Under the pieces are notes generated by a model. The model worked only from the letters and a program-made list of their open reading frames with translations. It made no database searches and had not been told where the DNA came from. This document shows, piece after piece, positions 1 to 11,099 of a stretch of 64,000 bases of DNA. The position numbers and the translations under genes are program-made. Source of the DNA: an uncultured Pelagibacteraceae bacterium (GTDB taxonomy: Bacteria > Pseudomonadota > Alphaproteobacteria > Pelagibacterales > Pelagibacteraceae); the NCBI GenBank assembly GCA_902618485.1, contig CACNAR010000001.1, forward strand, positions 155,024 to 219,023. The letters run 5' to 3'. How positions within the stretch are numbered: position 1 is the stretch's first letter; the number at the start of each line of letters is the position of its first letter.

Positions 1-434
1 TTATGAATTTTCATTTTATCAGCATCTATATAAATATACTCAGGTTTACTCATCTTCAGTTTTGCTGGCATATTAATCCATAATTGAAAACCATGTAATT
101 TACCTTCTTTCATTGCAGGCATTTCCGAGTGAATTATCCCGCTTCCTGTTTTCATCCATTGAACATCTCCTGCCGACATTTTTCCTTCACCACCTGTACT
201 ATCTTTATGTTCAAAGTCACCCGCAAGCATATATGTTACTGTTTCGATACCTCTATGAGGATGTGGAGGAAAACCAGCAATATAGTCTTCACTGTTTTCA
301 GAGCCAAATTCATCTAACATTAAGAATGGATCAAAATAATTAGGCTCCACGCCAATGCTTCTTTTGAGTTTCACTCCTGCACCATCGGACGCATTTATTG
401 GTTTTATAATTTTCTGAATTTCAATTGAACTCAT
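1..434 (-). CDS. Pirin family protein (3' end cut by window edge)
   Basis: Bicupin metalloprotein of the pirin family. Members are cytosolic iron proteins; some are quercetin 2,3-dioxygenases and others act as redox-linked regulators, so the substrate is unknown here. The 144 visible residues hold the N-terminal cupin. Its metal-binding set is intact: His58 and His60 in HPHRG, His102 and Glu104 in IIHSE, matching the four ligands of characterised pirins. The ATG start sits 6 bases after the DoxX stop, so the two are probably co-transcribed. No stop codon is reached before position 1, so the C-terminal cupin lies outside the window. Confidence 0.9.
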   Translation of the reverse strand, partial: MSSIEIQKIIKPINASDGAGVKLKRSIGVEPNYFDPFLMLDEFGSENSEDYIAGFPPHPHRGIETVTYMLAGDFEHKDSTGGEGKMSAGDVQWMKTGSGIIHSEMPAMKEGKLHGFQLWINMPAKLKMSKPEYIYIDADKMKIH

Positions 435-440
435 AATTTT

Positions 441-851
441 TTATTTATTGTTACCTTTTATAAAAAAGAATAATCCACTTACCAATAGAAATATTTGCAC
501 ACTAGAAAATAATTTTGTAGTTATAAACCAATCAGAATGTGCCACTACGAGAATACTGGACATTAATAAAACTATATTAAGTCCAGCTAGTCTTGTTAAT
601 ATATTCCCTAAAGGATTTTTTATAAAAGCTGATATTATAATAATAATTCCTGATAATAATTCTGATAAGGCTACAGCAGATGCCAAGATTGGGTGTAAAT
701 CATAATATTCTACAAGGCCTTCTGGAGGAAGAGGAAATTTTCCAGATCCATAAATTATGAAAGCTATACCAAGAATAAATCTAAGCGAAAGTGAGGCTAA
801 TGCTTCAAAATTTTGTAGATAATTATCAATTTTTTTATCAAAATTGTTCAT
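441..851 (-). CDS. DoxX family integral membrane protein
   Basis: Small inner-membrane protein of 136 residues with four predicted hydrophobic helices, matching DoxX in length and topology. The first helix carries a typical run (RFILGIAFIIYGSGKF). DoxX proteins are quinone-associated or redox-related membrane proteins of mostly unknown activity. The gene lies directly upstream of a pirin gene, and pirin-DoxX pairs recur in bacteria, suggesting a shared role in redox or aromatic-compound stress. That role is inference. No active-site residues can be assigned. Confidence 0.85.
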   Translation of the reverse strand: MNNFDKKIDNYLQNFEALASLSLRFILGIAFIIYGSGKFPLPPEGLVEYYDLHPILASAVALSELLSGIIIIISAFIKNPLGNILTRLAGLNIVLLMSSILVVAHSDWFITTKLFSSVQIFLLVSGLFFFIKGNNK

Positions 852-908
852 AAATATAATTCATTATTATTATAAATATTCTTAATTACAATCATGAAAT
901 TTATATTA

Positions 909-1571
909 TTAAATTATATTTAATAGTTCTTTCAGATTTTTTATTACATGCTTTGGTTTAAAATCAAGCTTGTCAAAAATATTTTTATTTCTGTTTACCC
1001 AAATAGCATTATAACCGTAATTTCCTCCACCAGAAACGTCCCAGGTATTTGCACTTAAAAATGCGACTTCATTTACTTGAATATTATATTTTTTAGTTGG
1101 CATTCCGTAAACTTTTGCATCTGGTTTATAAATCCCAACCTCCTCAATAGAAAATAAATCATCAAATAAATTCTCTAGTTTGTTACTTCTCACTAATTTA
1201 TTTAATAGATCTGGTGTTCCATTTGATAAGATAGCTAACTTGTAATTTTTTTCTTTCAAAATTTTTAAAGTTTCTGGCACTTCCTCAAAAGTAGATAGAG
1301 ATTTGTAAAGATCTAATAATTCATCTTTCATTGAATGACTTATCTCAAAATTTTCCATGGATTTTTCCAAACTATCTTCAGTGATTTCCCAAAAATCTTT
1401 ATGTCTTCCCATTAAACTTCTAAGCCAAGTGTATTCTAATTGAGTTGTTCTCCAGTAATTTGAAAATTTTTCCCATTTGTCTCCTATCTTATCTTTACAT
1501 TTTTCAGCAGCAGAATTTACATCAAACAATGTCCCATAAGCATCAAAAATTATTGCTTTAATATTTTTCAT
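909..1571 (-). CDS. Haloacid dehalogenase, type II (HAD superfamily hydrolase)
   Basis: HAD-superfamily hydrolase of 220 residues, the usual size for L-2-haloacid dehalogenases. Motif I is DAYGTLFDV near the N-terminus, with Asp as nucleophile. Motif II is LSNGTPD near the middle. Motif III appears as a lysine in YKPDAKVYG followed by SANTWDVSGG, which is characteristic of the type II dehalogenase branch rather than generic phosphatases. Expected chemistry is hydrolytic removal of halide from 2-haloalkanoates, though a related small acid could be the true substrate. It is divergent from rsmE, with 17 bases between the two start codons. Confidence 0.85.
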   Translation of the reverse strand: MKNIKAIIFDAYGTLFDVNSAAEKCKDKIGDKWEKFSNYWRTTQLEYTWLRSLMGRHKDFWEITEDSLEKSMENFEISHSMKDELLDLYKSLSTFEEVPETLKILKEKNYKLAILSNGTPDLLNKLVRSNKLENLFDDLFSIEEVGIYKPDAKVYGMPTKKYNIQVNEVAFLSANTWDVSGGGNYGYNAIWVNRNKNIFDKLDFKPKHVIKNLKELLNII

Positions 1572-1588
1572 AAATTAACCTACCATAT

Positions 1589-2290
1589 ATGAGCAATATT
1601 AGATTATTTTTTTCAAATTCCATAACGACTGGTATGACTAATATGCTGGATAAATCTCAATCTCATTATTTAAACAAAGTTATGAGAGTAAAAGAAAATG
1701 AGCTTTTTTCTTTATTCAATAATAAAGGTGAGTGGGAAGCAAAGATTTTGAATATTTCGAAAGGCTTAGTTGAATTTGAAATAATCAAGCAATTAAGACA
1801 AAAAGAAAATATGAAAGATTTGTGGTTAGCATTCTCTCCAATTAAATCTAATTATCAAAATTTTATGATTCAAAAAGCAACCGAATTGGGGGTAACAAAA
1901 TTTTTACCTATAATTTTTGATAGAACAATTGTTAGAAGTATAAATATTGAGAGATTAAAAAAGATTGCAATAGAAGCCAGTGAGCAATCAAATCGTATTA
2001 ACATTCCATCAATTGAACAAACTCAAAACCTCGAAAGTTTTTTAAATTCGAATTTAGTAAATTTGATATTTACAGATTTAAATTCGACCAATAAAAGAAT
2101 TGATAAATCTAAATTAACAAGTAAACCAACTTGTATAATCGTTGGTCCGGAGGGAGATTTTTCAGAGTTAGAAAGAGAAAAGATTCTTACTTTTAAGGGA
2201 GTTCAAACAGTTAAAATTAATGAAAATATTTTAAGGTCTGAAACAGCTGTGATATCAGCAATTTCAATCGTAAATTATGCAATTAATTGA
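1589..2290 (+). CDS. rsmE: 16S rRNA (uracil(1498)-N(3))-methyltransferase RsmE
   Basis: SPOUT-class methyltransferase that methylates N3 of U1498 in 16S rRNA using S-adenosylmethionine. The 233-residue length matches RsmE. The C-terminal trefoil-knot signatures are visible: IVGPEGDFSELE for cofactor binding and ILRSETAVISAISIVNYA at the end. The N-terminal part, with HYLNKVMRVKENE, matches the PUA-like RNA-binding domain. It stands alone on the plus strand just upstream of the cytochrome oxidase operon, with 60 bases separating it from coxB, so coxB may have its own promoter. Confidence 0.95.
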   Translation: MSNIRLFFSNSITTGMTNMLDKSQSHYLNKVMRVKENELFSLFNNKGEWEAKILNISKGLVEFEIIKQLRQKENMKDLWLAFSPIKSNYQNFMIQKATELGVTKFLPIIFDRTIVRSINIERLKKIAIEASEQSNRINIPSIEQTQNLESFLNSNLVNLIFTDLNSTNKRIDKSKLTSKPTCIIVGPEGDFSELEREKILTFKGVQTVKINENILRSETAVISAISIVNYAIN

Positions 2291-2350
2291 TAAATTGTCG
2301 CGAAAACTAAAGTGTAATTTTTAAAAAAGAGCTTTATATAGCTATTTAAT

Positions 2351-4800
<2,450 letters not shown>

Positions 4801-4818
4801 TAAAATTATAAAAATTTG

Positions 4819-5730
4819 ATGAACAATATTAGGCTAAAAAAAAGAGGTTTAAGCCAAGAGGATTTATTTAATTTTTCAGAGCTATTTAAACTAATGAAGC
4901 CTAGAGTAATGTCTCTAGTTATTTTTACTTGTGCTGTGGGTTTATTAACTGCACCGAATCTTGTTTCAACTAAAGAGGCTGTAATTGGTATTTTGTTAGT
5001 TTCATTAGGTGCAGGTGCAGCGGGTGCATTAAATATGTGGTACGAGTCTGATCTCGATGCTCTAATGACAAGGACTTGTTTAAGGCCAATTCCGACTGGA
5101 AAAGTAAATAAGAATCAAGCTTTAATATTTGGCATTACCTTATCAATTGTTTCAGTAGTAGCCTTAGATTATTTTACAAATAGGATTTCAGCTGCAATAT
5201 TACTTTTAACAATACTATTTTATGTTTTTATTTATACGATTTGGCTTAAGAGAAGAACGCCCCAAAATATTGTTATTGGTGGTGCTGCAGGTGCATTTCC
5301 ACCAGTAATAGGATGGACTATTTCTACGGGTTCACTTTCATTAGAACCACTCACTTTTTTTCTTATAATATTTTTTTGGACACCCTCACATTTTTGGGCG
5401 TTGAGTTTATATAAATCTGATGATTATAAAAAAGCTAAGTTACCAATGCTCCCATTAACCAATGGAGTTGAGTCAACTAAATTGAATATATTCATTTACT
5501 CTTTGTTAATGTTGCCTGTTATAATTTTCCCATATTTAATAGATTTTGTTGGTTTAGCATTTTTAATACCATCATTGATGCTCACTTTTTACTATAATTA
5601 TTTATGTTACCAGCTATTTAATTTCAAAAAACATAGATTTAATCCCAAAATAGCCAAAACTATATTTGGATATTCAATACTTTATTTATTTTTGATTTTT
5701 GTCCTATTTTTGATAGATAAAATTGTATGA
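4819..5730 (+). CDS. ctaB: Protoheme IX farnesyltransferase (heme O synthase)
   Basis: UbiA-superfamily prenyltransferase that attaches a farnesyl group to heme b, giving heme O, the precursor of heme A for the oxidase encoded around it. The Asp-rich active-site motif NMWYESDLDALMTRT lies near residues 72-86, and about nine hydrophobic helices are visible. A TTG three bases upstream is possible, but the ATG is chosen because it gives the normal length of about 303 residues. The stop overlaps the next small ORF by four bases (ATGA), showing translational coupling within the cox operon. Confidence 0.95.
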   Translation: MNNIRLKKRGLSQEDLFNFSELFKLMKPRVMSLVIFTCAVGLLTAPNLVSTKEAVIGILLVSLGAGAAGALNMWYESDLDALMTRTCLRPIPTGKVNKNQALIFGITLSIVSVVALDYFTNRISAAILLLTILFYVFIYTIWLKRRTPQNIVIGGAAGAFPPVIGWTISTGSLSLEPLTFFLIIFFWTPSHFWALSLYKSDDYKKAKLPMLPLTNGVESTKLNIFIYSLLMLPVIIFPYLIDFVGLAFLIPSLMLTFYYNYLCYQLFNFKKHRFNPKIAKTIFGYSILYLFLIFVLFLIDKIV

Positions 5731-5852
5731 TAACACCCGATAAAAAAACAAAAAGAAAAAACATTATTACAGCATTGGCAATTATTGCATTTATGATTTT
5801 TCTTTTCTTTTTCACTTTATATAATACAGGAGTATTTGACAGGGCTATATGA
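5727..5852 (+). CDS. Small single-pass membrane protein, CoxF-like (oxidase assembly)
   Basis: A 41-residue ORF: a basic cytoplasmic N-terminus (KKTKRKN), one hydrophobic helix (about residues 14-32) and a short tail ending FDRAI. It overlaps the ctaB stop by four bases (ATGA) and its own stop overlaps the ctaG start (ATGA), so it is translationally embedded in the cox operon. Alphaproteobacterial cox operons often carry a tiny membrane protein here, sometimes called CoxF, linked to oxidase assembly. The position and coupling support a real gene; the name is by synteny only. Too short for default ORF cut-offs, so it is easily missed. Confidence 0.75.
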   Translation: MITPDKKTKRKNIITALAIIAFMIFLFFFTLYNTGVFDRAI

Positions 5853-6382
5853 TTGAGAAAAAAAAATTAACACCACTAGTTCTAGCTGGAATATTTGTTT
5901 TAATGTTGGGTCTTTCGTATGCTTCAGTACCCTTATATGAAATTTTTTGTAAAGTTACAGGTTTTGGGGGAACTACCCAGGTTGCAAATAAAGCTCCAAA
6001 GATTGTTTTAGATAAAGTTGTTAGCGTGAGATTTGACACAAACGTGAACAATTTACCTTGGGATTTTAAGGCTAAGTCAAATGTAATTGATGTAAAAGTT
6101 GGACAGGTAAATAAAATCGAGTTTGAAGTGTCGAATTATAGTGATGAACCAACAGCTGGTGTAGCGAGTTTTAACGTTTCGCCATCAAGTTTTGGAAAAT
6201 ATTATAGCAAATTAGGCTGTTTTTGTTTTGAAAAACAAGAGTTAAAAGCTGGAGAAAAAGCAACGTACGTAATGACTTTTTATTTAGATCCTGAGATGGT
6301 TAATGATGCAACTGTTAAAAATCTTGAGGATGTAACAATGTCGTATACTTTTTTCTCGACAGATTACTATAAACAATCATAA
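5849..6382 (+). CDS. ctaG: Cytochrome c oxidase copper chaperone CtaG/Cox11
   Basis: Cox11-family protein that delivers copper to the CuB site of subunit I. A single N-terminal transmembrane helix (about residues 10-30) anchors a periplasmic immunoglobulin-like domain. The copper-binding pair Cys124 and Cys126 sits in the family signature CFCFEKQ. Another conserved Cys lies near the membrane (EIFCKVTGFGG). Length 177 residues is typical. Its ATG overlaps the preceding 41-residue ORF, and coxC begins seven bases after its stop. Confidence 0.96.
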   Translation: MIEKKKLTPLVLAGIFVLMLGLSYASVPLYEIFCKVTGFGGTTQVANKAPKIVLDKVVSVRFDTNVNNLPWDFKAKSNVIDVKVGQVNKIEFEVSNYSDEPTAGVASFNVSPSSFGKYYSKLGCFCFEKQELKAGEKATYVMTFYLDPEMVNDATVKNLEDVTMSYTFFSTDYYKQS

Positions 6383-6389
6383 TTAAGAA

Positions 6390-7178
6390 ATGTCAGGCGA
6401 AAAAAAACACGATTATCATTTAGTTGACCCAAGTCCTTGGCCAATTTATGTTTCATTTTCCTGTTTGGTCTTAGCTTTAGGTACAGTTTACTATATGCAC
6501 TCTGATGTTTCATGGGGAATGTATTTGGGTTTTGCTCTTTTAATTTATGGTGCGTACATGTGGTTTAGAGATGTTGTTATAGAAGCAGAGCATCAAGGTC
6601 ATCATACACCCGTTGTACAAATTCATCATCGTTATGGTATGACATTATTTATTGCCTCTGAGGTTATGTTTTTTGTTGCCTGGTTTTGGGCATACTTCGA
6701 CATCAGTCTTTTTCCTAATGAATTTGTAGGAAATGTATGGCCACCAAGAGATATTAAAACTTTCGATCCGTGGGATATTCCATTAATCAATACTTTAGTA
6801 TTACTTTTGTCAGGTACGACTGTAACTTGGTCCCATCACGCACTTTTAGAGGATGATAGAAAAGGTTTTATTCAAGGATTAGTTGCAACTGTTATTCTTG
6901 GAGTATGTTTCACTGCTCTACAAGCTTATGAATACCATCACGCAACATTTAGCTTTTCTGATCATATATATGGTTCGGTATTTTATATGGCCACAGGGTT
7001 TCATGGTTTTCATGTTATTGTTGGAACAATTTTCTTAGCAGTATGTCTTTGGAGAGGTAAATTAGGTCACTTTAACAAAGATCATCACTTTGGTTTCGAA
7101 GCTGCTGCATGGTATTGGCATTTTGTTGACGTTGTATGGTTATTTTTGTTTGCAGCAATATATATCTGGGGAAGTTAG
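6390..7178 (+). CDS. coxC: Cytochrome c oxidase subunit III
   Basis: Third core subunit of the aa3 oxidase, with seven transmembrane helices. It stabilises proton uptake and holds bound lipid. The 262-residue sequence carries family signatures such as SEVMFFVAWFWAYFD with the conserved Glu, SGTTVTWSHHALLE, and the ending WYWHFVDVVWLFLF. It lies between ctaG and surf1, in the order common to alphaproteobacterial aa3 operons. No anomalies seen. Confidence 0.97.
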   Translation: MSGEKKHDYHLVDPSPWPIYVSFSCLVLALGTVYYMHSDVSWGMYLGFALLIYGAYMWFRDVVIEAEHQGHHTPVVQIHHRYGMTLFIASEVMFFVAWFWAYFDISLFPNEFVGNVWPPRDIKTFDPWDIPLINTLVLLLSGTTVTWSHHALLEDDRKGFIQGLVATVILGVCFTALQAYEYHHATFSFSDHIYGSVFYMATGFHGFHVIVGTIFLAVCLWRGKLGHFNKDHHFGFEAAAWYWHFVDVVWLFLFAAIYIWGS

Positions 7179-7188
7179 ATTTGTATCA

Positions 7189-7842
7189 TTGAAGTATAAG
7201 TTTTTATTTTCTGTTTTTATAATTTTTTTTATTCTAGTTTTTATCGCTTTAGGTGTTTGGCAAATAATCCGTTTAAATTGGAAAAATAATCTTATTTTAG
7301 AAATTGAAAACTCACTCAAAAAACCCCCAGTTGAACTAACTCAATTTAATAAAGAAAATTTTTTAAGAATTAAAACATCTGGAATAATAAATTTCGAAAA
7401 ACAAATTTATTTGTATAACCTAAATGATGCAGGCACCCCTGGTTTTGAGGTAATAAATCCAATTTTTATTGGTGAGGAAAATTTTTTAATAAATCGGGGC
7501 TGGATACCTTTTGAAAAAAAAGATACTCCAGAAATAAATATATTTGATCAAGACAACATAATAGGGACTTTGAGAATTCAGGGTAGAAAAAATATTTTTA
7601 AACCTGATAATGATGTAGATAAAAATTATTGGTTTAGTTTAGATAGGGCAGATATATTTACATTTACAGGTAAGAATTTTTCTAAATATATAATTTATCT
7701 TGATGGAAATTATCAATTTCCTAGACCGAAAAAAATTACTGCTAATATTTCTAATAATCACAAAAAGTATGCAATGACATGGTTTTCATTAGCGATTTCA
7801 ATTCTTTTACTATATCTATATTTTAGAAAAAAGAATTATTAA
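7189..7842 (+). CDS. SURF1-family cytochrome oxidase assembly protein (TTG start)
   Basis: SURF1/Shy1 family protein that assists heme a insertion into oxidase subunit I. N- and C-terminal transmembrane helices flank a periplasmic domain holding NRGWIPFEKK, a variant of the family motif NRGW(V/I)P. The open frame extends back into coxC, but the upstream part is out of character, and the first helix begins just after a TTG ten bases past the coxC stop. That TTG gives 217 residues, the usual size. No ATG is available near this point. The next gene, thrC, starts immediately after its stop. Confidence 0.88.
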   Translation: MKYKFLFSVFIIFFILVFIALGVWQIIRLNWKNNLILEIENSLKKPPVELTQFNKENFLRIKTSGIINFEKQIYLYNLNDAGTPGFEVINPIFIGEENFLINRGWIPFEKKDTPEINIFDQDNIIGTLRIQGRKNIFKPDNDVDKNYWFSLDRADIFTFTGKNFSKYIIYLDGNYQFPRPKKITANISNNHKKYAMTWFSLAISILLLYLYFRKKNY

Positions 7843-9216
7843 ATGAATTATATTAGTACAAGAAATAATCAAAAAAACTTTACTTTTAAAGATGTTTTCC
7901 TCAAAGGTTTGGCAGATGATGGGGGTCTATTTGTTCCTAAGTCAATCAAACCCTTTAAAGAGGAAGAATTAAATAATCTAAAAAACCTTAGTTACAATGA
8001 TTTAGCAGCTGAAATAATTTATCCATTTATAGGAGATTTCATGTCTAAAGATGATCTAATCTCTTTGATTTCAAAATCATATTCAAATTTCAGATCTGAC
8101 GATGTTGTTAAAATATCAGATCTAGGAGATTTAAAAGTATTAGAATTGTTTCATGGACCCACACTTGCTTTTAAAGATATCGCAATGCAACTAATAGGTA
8201 ATTTTTATCAATATCATTTAGGCCGTGATCAAAAAAAAATCAATATAATAGTAGCAACTTCAGGTGATACGGGTGCTGCTGCCATAGACGCTTTAAAGGG
8301 AAAAAATAATTTAAATGTTTTTGTATTACACCCCAACAATAAAATTTCGCCAGTTCAAAGAAGACTAATGACAATACATGAAGAGAGCAATGTATTTAAC
8401 ATTGCGGTAGAGGGTAATTTTGACGATTGCCAAAATTTAGTAAAAGCAATGTTTAATGACGAAAAATTTTCTAAAGCAATTAATATGTCGGGTGTAAATT
8501 CAATTAATTGGGCAAGAATAATTGCTCAATCAGTTTATTATTTTTACGCTTACTTTAAAGTTGGAAGCGGCCAACCTTTATCCTTTTCTGTTCCAACAGG
8601 AAACTTTGGAGATATTTACGCTGGCTATTTAGCAAAAAAACTTGGTCTTCCAATTGATAAACTAATCGTAGCTACAAATAAAAATGACATACTGCATAGA
8701 GCTATATCTAATGGTGATTATCATCAAAAGAAAGTTGAGGAAACAAATACACCAAGTATGGATATACAGATAGCAAGTAATTTTGAAAGGCTTTTGTACG
8801 ACGTAAAAGATTGTAATTCAGAAGTAACAAAAGATGCTATGGTTGAAATAAAAAATAATACTTATAAAATTAATAAAGACAATCTAGATAAAATTAAAAA
8901 AAATTTTATATCTGAAATGCTTGATGAAAACGAGACCGTAGAAATGATAAAAACTATCAATAATCAACATCAGATAGTAGTTGATCCACATACTGCAGTC
9001 GGTATTGGTGTTGTGAGAAAATTAGGATTGGAAAAAAATTGTGTTGTATTATCAACTGCACATCCATGTAAATTTCCAAAAGCAATTAAAGATGCAATTT
9101 CAAAAACTGAAAATTTACCAGGAAGTCTTAAATATGTTAATGACAGAAAAGAAAAATTTGAGGTTCTTCCCAATGACCTAGAGAAAGTCAAAGACTATGT
9201 AATGAATTCAATATGA
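7843..9216 (+). CDS. thrC: Threonine synthase
   Basis: PLP-dependent lyase converting O-phosphohomoserine to threonine. Lys111 in TLAFKDIAMQ is the Schiff-base lysine, and TSGDTGAAA is the phosphate-binding loop. The 457-residue length and the N-terminus (YISTRNNQ) mark the longer fungal/proteobacterial subgroup. Homoserine kinase (thrB), supplying its substrate, lies on the opposite strand about 1 kb downstream. The start codon directly abuts the surf1 stop, so it probably rides on the cox operon transcript. The peroxiredoxin start overlaps its stop (ATGA). Confidence 0.96.
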   Translation: MNYISTRNNQKNFTFKDVFLKGLADDGGLFVPKSIKPFKEEELNNLKNLSYNDLAAEIIYPFIGDFMSKDDLISLISKSYSNFRSDDVVKISDLGDLKVLELFHGPTLAFKDIAMQLIGNFYQYHLGRDQKKINIIVATSGDTGAAAIDALKGKNNLNVFVLHPNNKISPVQRRLMTIHEESNVFNIAVEGNFDDCQNLVKAMFNDEKFSKAINMSGVNSINWARIIAQSVYYFYAYFKVGSGQPLSFSVPTGNFGDIYAGYLAKKLGLPIDKLIVATNKNDILHRAISNGDYHQKKVEETNTPSMDIQIASNFERLLYDVKDCNSEVTKDAMVEIKNNTYKINKDNLDKIKKNFISEMLDENETVEMIKTINNQHQIVVDPHTAVGIGVVRKLGLEKNCVVLSTAHPCKFPKAIKDAISKTENLPGSLKYVNDRKEKFEVLPNDLEKVKDYVMNSI

Positions 9217-9701
9217 AACTAAAAATAAAAGATAAAATTCCAGATACAGAAATTTTCCACCTTGTTGATGGAGAACCTCAAAAAAGCAAATTAAGTGAAA
9301 TTATTGGTAATGGTAAAGTTGTTTTGTTTGGTTTACCTGGGGCATTTACATCAACTTGTTCTAAACTTCATCTTCCCGGATTTGTGGCAAATGCAGATAA
9401 AATAAAAGCAAAAGGAATAGAAAATATATATTGTTTATCAGTAAATGATCCTTATGTGATGAATGGCTGGGGAGAGATAAATAATACTGGAGATAAAATA
9501 AAAATGTTATCTGACCCATATTTATTATTTACTAAAGCAATTGGAGCAGAAGTAGATCGTAATACAAAAGGAATGGGAATTAGATCAAATCGTTATTTAA
9601 TGGTGATTAAAAATTTCACAGTTGTTAATATTCACGAAGAAAAGGAAACTAAAGAGTGTGGTTTAACTTCTGCGGAAAATTTATTAAATAATTTACTATA
9701 A
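9213..9701 (+). CDS. Peroxiredoxin (Prx5-like, AhpC/TSA family)
   Basis: Thiol peroxidase of the Prx5 type that reduces hydrogen peroxide and alkyl hydroperoxides. The peroxidatic Cys49 lies in PGAFTSTCSKLHLPG, the Prx5 active-site signature with conserved Pro and Thr. Length 162 residues is typical. No second conserved cysteine in the usual resolving position is evident, apart from one late in the protein (KECGLTSAENLL), so reduction by glutaredoxin or glutathione is plausible but inferred. It is last in the plus-strand cox-thrC run, and rnhA converges on it with ten bases between. Confidence 0.92.
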   Translation: MKLKIKDKIPDTEIFHLVDGEPQKSKLSEIIGNGKVVLFGLPGAFTSTCSKLHLPGFVANADKIKAKGIENIYCLSVNDPYVMNGWGEINNTGDKIKMLSDPYLLFTKAIGAEVDRNTKGMGIRSNRYLMVIKNFTVVNIHEEKETKECGLTSAENLLNNLL

Positions 9702-9711
9702 GCAATACTCT

Positions 9712-10134
9712 TTAATTATTGGCTGCTGATCTTGCAAGTAAATCTACTTCATTATTTAACTCATCTGTTGAATGTGCTTTTACCCAATTCCAACTAATTT
9801 CAAACTCATTATTGAGAAGATCTAATTCTGTCCAAAGTTCTTTATTACTAACATCTTTTTTGTTTGTAGTTTTCCATCCATTCTTTTTCCAATTATATAT
9901 CCACTCTGTGATTCCAGACTTTACGTATTTAGAGTCTGTAAAAATTTGAACCTTGCTACCTTTTGGAATTTCTTTAAGAGCTTTAATTGGGGCTAATAAT
10001 TCCATCTGATTATTTGTAGTATCTTTTTCACTTCCTTTTATCTCAGTTTTTTTTCCATCACTTAATATAATTGCTGCCCAACCACCTTTACCTGGATTTC
10101 CAATACATGAACCATCAGTGTATATCTTTATCAT
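9712..10134 (-). CDS. rnhA: Ribonuclease HI
   Basis: Endonuclease cutting the RNA strand of RNA-DNA hybrids. The DEDD metal-binding set is complete: Asp7 (YTDGSC), Glu45 (NNQMELLAP), Asp67 (IFTDSKYV) and Asp131, with catalytic-loop His121 (KAHST). The 140-residue length is normal. Its ATG overlaps the thrB stop (TAATG), making it last in the long minus-strand run. The rnhA-thrB-ispH order is common in alphaproteobacteria. A second RNase H, type HII, lies at 25.5 kb. Confidence 0.96.
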   Translation of the reverse strand: MIKIYTDGSCIGNPGKGGWAAIILSDGKKTEIKGSEKDTTNNQMELLAPIKALKEIPKGSKVQIFTDSKYVKSGITEWIYNWKKNGWKTTNKKDVSNKELWTELDLLNNEFEISWNWVKAHSTDELNNEVDLLARSAANN

Positions 10135-11099
10135 TAATTTAAATAATCTTTATAAGTTTTGAAATTATTATGTATGACTAATTTTTGATAATATTCTCTA
10201 GGGTCTTTGATTTTTATTAATGCAGTTTTAGGGGTATTTGTATAGTCATAAAGTCTAGTTAAAAAGTATCTCATTGCAGCACCACGACAAAGAATGTTTA
10301 GTGACTTTTTCTCTTTTTCAGAAATTTTTTTTACACTTTCGTAACCTTTTATTAAATTCTTAATCTTTCGTTTATTAATTCTAAATTTTGTTTTATCTTT
10401 ATCAAAACATAAAGCATTTATACAAATAGCAATCTCGTACATAAAAAAATCATTAGCAGCAAAATAGAAATCAATTATTCCAGATAGTCTATTACCTTTA
10501 AAAAAAATATTGTCTATAAATAAGTCTCCATGAATAATACCATGGGGTAATTTTGTTGGCCATTTATCTTTTATATCTTTAAAATTAGTTTTTAAAAATT
10601 TCTCTAAGTTAACAAATTTTTTAGAATTAAATTTAATACTATTTAATAAGGGGTAAAGATTTTTAATACTCATTGAGTTTTTTCTGTAGAGTTTTAGCTT
10701 TTTTGTAGATAAGTGTATTTGTGCAATTGTTTTACCAACATCAAAACAATCCTTAAAATTAAGTTTTTTTTTGTCTTTTCCGTTAAGAAAAGTTACCACA
10801 CAGGCTGTTTTATTCTTAACTTTAATCAAATATTGTCCTTGATTATTTTTAAGAGGTTTGGGGCAATTAATATTTAGATTACTTAATTGATCCATTAATT
10901 TCATAAAAAAAGGTATCTCTTTTTTTACAACCCTTTTTTCAAAAATTGTAAGAATAAACTTTCTATTTTTTGATTTTAGTAAATAATTTGTATTTTCAAT
11001 ACCTTGTTTAATTCCTTTAAAACTTTGAAAATTTTCAATATTAAATTTTCTGTTTATAGATGTTAAATCACTCCTATTAATCTTGGTATAGACAGCCAT
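10134..11099 (-). CDS. thrB: Homoserine kinase (type II, ThrB)
   Basis: Aminoglycoside-phosphotransferase-fold homoserine kinase, not the GHMP-type enzyme of enterobacteria. It phosphorylates L-homoserine for threonine synthase. The catalytic loop is GIIHGDLFIDNIFF and the metal-binding segment is GIIDFYFA, both at expected positions in a 321-residue protein. The N-terminus (VYTKINRSDL) matches this family. It abuts ispH upstream and overlaps rnhA downstream. Its pathway partner thrC is on the other strand nearby. Confidence 0.94.
   Translation of the reverse strand: MAVYTKINRSDLTSINRKFNIENFQSFKGIKQGIENTNYLLKSKNRKFILTIFEKRVVKKEIPFFMKLMDQLSNLNINCPKPLKNNQGQYLIKVKNKTACVVTFLNGKDKKKLNFKDCFDVGKTIAQIHLSTKKLKLYRKNSMSIKNLYPLLNSIKFNSKKFVNLEKFLKTNFKDIKDKWPTKLPHGIIHGDLFIDNIFFKGNRLSGIIDFYFAANDFFMYEIAICINALCFDKDKTKFRINKRKIKNLIKGYESVKKISEKEKKSLNILCRGAAMRYFLTRLYDYTNTPKTALIKIKDPREYYQKLVIHNNFKTYKDYLN

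Noticed and set aside
2329-2342. AGCT-TTATAT-AGCT inverted repeat before coxB as an operator
   Set aside because: Four-base arms in AT-rich DNA; no box structure or known regulator pattern around it.
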